Below are positions 5,378 through 7,745 of a stretch of 7,745 bases of DNA, in pieces. The position numbers were made by a program, and so were the translations under genes. Below the pieces are notes generated by a model, which saw nothing but the letters and a program-made list of their open reading frames with translations, ran no database searches and was not told the DNA's origin. Position 1 is the stretch's first letter; every line of letters begins with the position of its first letter. This DNA is from Methanoregulaceae archaeon (lineage in GTDB: Archaea > Halobacteriota > Methanomicrobia > Methanomicrobiales > Methanospirillaceae), in contig DUGU01000036.1 in assembly GCA_013331215.1 (NCBI GenBank), positions 1 through 7,745 on the forward strand, written 5' to 3'.

Positions 5378-5688
5378 TGGATCTGTTGCCCGGCGCCCGC
5401 CTCCAAGATTTCGACGGGGTCGTCTACGACGTCCGCAAGGTCGAGCAGATCGGTGAGCGTGGCGAGGCGATCCTTTACCGCGTCCGCCTTCGCGACCAGA
5501 ACGAGGAGTTCGAGATCCCGATCATCGTGGCTGGTGAGGCGACCTTCTATCCGTTCAGGAAATGGGAGGCCTTACCTTCGCCGTTCACGATCGATGACGT
5601 GGCCGGCATCACGTGGGCCGAGGTACGGAGCGGCGCCCTGGCCGTGATGATCGACGGATGGCCGCACCTCTCACCGTTTGAAGTTTGA
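5377..5688 (+). CDS. conserved-looking hypothetical protein, 103 aa
   Basis: I do not recognise the family. The start is well supported by GGAGG at a 7-nt spacing. The product is acidic and soluble. It begins MDLLPGARLQDFDGVVYDV and continues with alternating hydrophobic and charged segments (AILYRVRLRD, EEFEIPIIVAGEATFYPFRKW) that suggest a small beta-rich domain. The C-terminal part, FTIDDVAGITWAEVRSGALA then VMIDGWPHLSPFEV, has a possible helix and a final strand. There is no signal peptide, membrane segment or cysteine. The opening resembles the general pattern of small beta-barrel modulator domains, but this is only an impression. It sits between a 24-aa ORF that overlaps its start and a 41-aa ORF beginning 2 nt after its stop. 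Nothing visible links it to molybdenum metabolism. Confidence 0.75.
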   Translation: MDLLPGARLQDFDGVVYDVRKVEQIGERGEAILYRVRLRDQNEEFEIPIIVAGEATFYPFRKWEALPSPFTIDDVAGITWAEVRSGALAVMIDGWPHLSPFEV

Positions 5689-5690
5689 AA

Positions 5691-5816
5691 ATGGGCCGGA
5701 CGATTGCCCGGGCTCATGCGGACAGTGATGGAGGAGAGCTGCCGACCGCCGGCAACGACGCCCTCTTTCACCGCTTCGAAGAAGCCGAGCCCCTTGCCGG
5801 GCAGGGCACGTATTGA
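5691..5816 (+). CDS. small ORF, 41 aa, directly after the 103-aa gene
   Basis: The ATG lies 2 nt after the upstream stop (TGAAAATG), a spacing that allows reinitiation. The product starts MGRTIARAHADSDGGELPTA and ends FHRFEEAEPLAGQGTY. Most codons end in G or C, as in neighbouring genes, and the frame closes cleanly at TGA 5814-5816. It has no cysteine, membrane segment or recognisable domain, and no ribosome binding site is visible. It may be a true microprotein of the same operon, or a remnant of a longer C-terminal region of the preceding gene separated by the stop at 5686-5688. Confidence 0.4.
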   Translation: MGRTIARAHADSDGGELPTAGNDALFHRFEEAEPLAGQGTY

Positions 5817-5870
5817 CGATTAAAATAGGCGGTGACGGCCTGAACGCAGTCGGATCGACACTCTACCGCA

Positions 5871-5885
5871 GATCGGCCCCCGATC
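5871..5885. terminator. short hairpin between convergent genes
   Basis: GATCGG (5871-5876) and CCGATC (5880-5885) form a perfect 6-bp stem with a 3-nt CCC loop, in the 120-bp gap between the plus-strand 41-aa ORF and the minus-strand moeA paralogue. A weak CCTTTCC tract follows on the plus strand at about 5906-5912. It is a plausible transcript end for one or both sides, with no strong T-run. Confidence 0.3.
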
Positions 5886-5936
5886 CTGGCGGATGTAAAG
5901 ATATCCTTTCCTACAATTGCTCCAATCAACAGTGTC

Positions 5937-7406
5937 TCAGCACCGGGTGATACCCAGGGCAGATAGGGCTGCCCGGACCTTCGGGTCTCTCACGAGTCTG
6001 GGCGGCGCTGCGAACCAGACATCTCCGCGGCTCTCGAGCCGAAGGGGCCAGGAAGGGCAAGGTGCGCAAGGGGCGCCCTCGAGAACGGCCAGGTGGCAGG
6101 ACGAGCGGTCGAGCAGGGCGCGTGCTTCGTCCTGGCTGCACGGGACCACCGCGATGCGGGGCCCGGTACCGGGGAGGTCGATCTCCTCGACGGCACCGAC
6201 CACCAGGACGGTCATGTCAGGTCCGTCCGGGTCGTCCAGGAGTTCGACCTCGACGTCGTCGCTTGGGGCGTACCCGGCAACGGCCTCGGGCACCCGGAGG
6301 CGCGCGTTCGCCCGGAACTGGGAACGGGTTCCCTGTCGTCCTCGCGGTTGCCTGATGCCAATGAGGTTTTTCCCCACGCGACCGACCGAGAGCGGGACTG
6401 TCTCGGCGAACCGGGGATGCGACTCGATCCCCAGGCCGAGCCGGACGCGTACGCGCGGGGGCGCTGCGGCCGGGAGCCCCCAGGCCGCCAGGAGCGGGAC
6501 GATGAAGTATTCGGTGAGCAGCCCCACGGGCTGTGGCCGGCCCGGCAGAGCGACGACAGGGAGGTCGCCGGCCCGGACCATGAGGAACGCCCTGCCCGGC
6601 CGTGCCGCGACCCCGTCGACGATGATTTCGCCGAGCGATCGGACAACGCTGAAGACGACATCGCGCGTGCCGCGCCCGCTGCCGCCACAGACGATCACGA
6701 TGTCGACCTTCGCACGGAAGGCCTCGATCGCGGCATTCACCGCCTCCGGGTCGTCCGGCACCACCGTGTGGGCGGTAGTCTCTGCGCCGTGCGGCGCGAG
6801 CAGGGCCCGGATCGCGTCAGGGTTCGAGGCGACGCTCTCGCCCGGTCCCGGCATCGTTCCCGGCAAGACGAGCTCTCCGCCGGTCGGGATGACCCCGACC
6901 CGGACCGCCCGGACCTGGACATAGGTCACGCCCGCGGCGACGAGCGGGCCGACGTCGATGGGGCGAAGCCGGTGGCCGGCCGGCAGAAGGAGTGCACCGT
7001 CCTCGAGTTCGGTCCCGGCGCGCCGCACTCCCCCCCCCGCGTCGATCGGGGCTTCGAGCGCGAGCCGTGTGGAGCCCTCTGCACAGCATTCGATCGGCAC
7101 GACGGCGTCTGTTCTTGGCGGCAGCGGCTGACCTGTGTTGACCCGCGCTCCGGTCTCGATCACAACAGGGCAGTCCGCCGCCGCAGTAATCGTCTCCCGG
7201 CTCGCGACCGCGATCCCGTCGACCTCGGCCACGTCCGTGGACGGCATGGCGAAACCGGCATGTACCGGCGCGGCGAGTATACGTCCCACGCTGTCGTCGA
7301 CCGGCATGTCGACGGTCCCGCGGGGGGCCGGAAACGCGGCGATGATCCGCTCACGCGCCAGACTGAACGGCGGGAGTTGACGGGACTCCTGATACGACCT
7401 GTTCAA
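5937..7406 (-). CDS. MoeA-family protein with short C-terminal binding-protein-like tail
   Basis: This 489-aa protein is a third MoeA paralogue, predicted to act in metal insertion into molybdopterin. Motifs are AEVDGIAV (60-67), NTGQPLPPRTDAVVPIE (90-106), RRAGTELEDG (128-137), PTGGELVLPG (174-183), VPDDPEAV (216-223), CGGSGRGTRD (240-249), RPGRA (269-273) and LPGRP (287-291). E. coli-equivalent Asp59, Thr100, Glu188, Asp228, Asp259, Pro298 and Pro301 are kept; Asp142 is Glu, Lys275 is Gly and Lys279 is Arg. The region after about 397 resembles half of a binding-protein-like domain, including CHLAVLEG (437-444), and parallels the tail of the paralogue at 1175-2632. The start is TTG 7406, because the first in-frame ATG would remove conserved N-terminal sequence. 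No Shine-Dalgarno site is visible; the AT patch at 7428-7437 is about 25 bp upstream, so the message may be leaderless. It is divergent from the reductase gene. Confidence 0.88.
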   Translation of the reverse strand: MNRSYQESRQLPPFSLARERIIAAFPAPRGTVDMPVDDSVGRILAAPVHAGFAMPSTDVAEVDGIAVASRETITAAADCPVVIETGARVNTGQPLPPRTDAVVPIECCAEGSTRLALEAPIDAGGGVRRAGTELEDGALLLPAGHRLRPIDVGPLVAAGVTYVQVRAVRVGVIPTGGELVLPGTMPGPGESVASNPDAIRALLAPHGAETTAHTVVPDDPEAVNAAIEAFRAKVDIVIVCGGSGRGTRDVVFSVVRSLGEIIVDGVAARPGRAFLMVRAGDLPVVALPGRPQPVGLLTEYFIVPLLAAWGLPAAAPPRVRVRLGLGIESHPRFAETVPLSVGRVGKNLIGIRQPRGRQGTRSQFRANARLRVPEAVAGYAPSDDVEVELLDDPDGPDMTVLVVGAVEEIDLPGTGPRIAVVPCSQDEARALLDRSSCHLAVLEGAPCAPCPSWPLRLESRGDVWFAAPPRLVRDPKVRAALSALGITRC

Positions 7407-7458
7407 CTTAACAGGGTTATTCAGTCTTCTTATTTACCTTCACGCCTAAGAAAAGGTC
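7407..7458. promoter_or_regulatory. compact divergent promoter, moeA paralogue / reductase
   Basis: Only 52 bp separate the TTG start at 7406 (minus) from the GTG at 7459 (plus). The central AT-rich patch CTTCTTATTTACCTT (7426-7440) lies about 25 bp from both starts. Read on the minus strand it is AAGGTAAATAAG, with a purine-rich flank like an archaeal BRE/TATA pair. A second candidate on the plus strand is GGGTTATTCAG (7414-7424), about 40 bp before 7459. Both genes are probably expressed with little or no leader and may compete for, or share, one TBP-binding site. Confidence 0.45.
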
Positions 7459-7745
7459 GTGGACCCACGAAAAGCGCTCGAATCTGCGGGCGGTATCATC
7501 ACCCAGCGCGACCCGCGGCGGTGCATCGTCCGGCTCCGCGCCCCTGCCGGCCTCCTGACCCCGGCACAGCTCGAGGGGCTCGGTCGGATCGCTCGCAGGG
7601 CCGGCCTTTCGGCCGTGCACCTGACCACGCGTCAGACCATCGAGCTGCCCGACGTCGACCCGGGGACGATCGGTCCCCTGCTTGCGAAACTCGCCAAGAA
7701 CGGCACGCCGCTCGGCGCCGAGCGGAACGAGGTCGTGAACGTCGT
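7459..7745 (+). CDS. sulfite/nitrite reductase-like hemoprotein, N-terminal part (runs off the edge)
   Basis: The visible 95 residues match the N-terminal ferredoxin-like half-domain of the siroheme-[4Fe-4S] sulfite/nitrite reductase family. Methanogens carry small members (Dsr-like proteins), of which only some have a known role in sulfite reduction. The characteristic segments are GGIITQRDPRRCIVRLRAP (11-29), LTPAQLEGLGRIARRAGL (33-50), VHLTTRQTIELPDV (53-66), and the NGTPLGAERNEVVNV run (81-95) that leads into the first conserved cysteine region. The cluster-binding cysteines lie past the window edge, so completeness cannot be judged. The GTG at 7459 is the only start after the in-frame TAA at 7447-7449. 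The protein would be a reductase for sulfite, or another role in sulfur or siroheme chemistry, beside genes for cofactor sulfuration and metal insertion. Confidence 0.88.
   Translation, partial: MDPRKALESAGGIITQRDPRRCIVRLRAPAGLLTPAQLEGLGRIARRAGLSAVHLTTRQTIELPDVDPGTIGPLLAKLAKNGTPLGAERNEVVNV

Noticed and set aside
5917..6924. Plus-strand ORF of 335 codons opposite the third MoeA paralogue
   Set aside because: It is antisense to recognisable MoeA sequence and its Arg/Ser/Thr-rich product matches no fold I know.
1..7745. CRISPR arrays, tRNA or rRNA genes, insertion sequences
   Set aside because: I found no regularly spaced repeats, no cloverleaf-like sequence, no transposase motifs and no terminal inverted repeats.

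Overview
The window looks like chromosomal DNA from a GC-rich methanogenic archaeon, most likely of the order Methanomicrobiales (for example a Methanoculleus-like lineage). This is an inference. It rests on AT-rich TATA-like boxes about 25-40 bp before several starts, several likely very short or leaderless 5' ends, strong GC preference at third codon positions, a stand-alone molbindin, MoeA proteins with a periplasmic-binding-like C-terminal tail, and the start of a methanogen-type small sulfite reductase-like protein.

Layout. 1-374 has no confident gene; a palindromic GC hairpin followed by TTTT (68-99) may be a terminator for a gene to the left. 375-665 (+) encodes a 96-aa protein of unknown function. 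739-948 (-) is a molbindin (Mop/TOBE domain). 1175-2632 (-) is a strongly diverged MoeA paralogue. A divergent AT-rich promoter region (2633-2750) separates it from fdhD (2751-3584, +), followed 24 bp later by a near-canonical moeA (3609-4874, +) and a possible translationally coupled 117-aa ORF (4871-5224, +). 5303-5816 (+) holds three tightly packed small ORFs of 24, 103 and 41 aa. 5937-7406 (-) is a third MoeA paralogue, divergent from a sulfite/nitrite reductase-like gene that starts at 7459 and runs off the right edge.

How it fits together. Molbindin binds molybdate or tungstate oxyanions. MoeA proteins insert molybdenum or tungsten into adenylylated molybdopterin. FdhD sulfurates the bis-MGD cofactor of formate dehydrogenase. 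The window is therefore a late-stage molybdenum/tungsten cofactor island, probably serving formate dehydrogenase and/or formylmethanofuran dehydrogenase, although neither enzyme is encoded here.

The most unusual point is the trio of MoeA paralogues. One (3609-4874) keeps most catalytic positions. The other two (1175-2632 and 5937-7406) share a shortened substrate-binding-protein-like tail and carry active-site substitutions, most severe in the first. FdhD also lacks the second cysteine of the usual CxxC motif. Together these suggest a specialised or heteromeric metal-insertion and sulfuration system, but that is a hypothesis.
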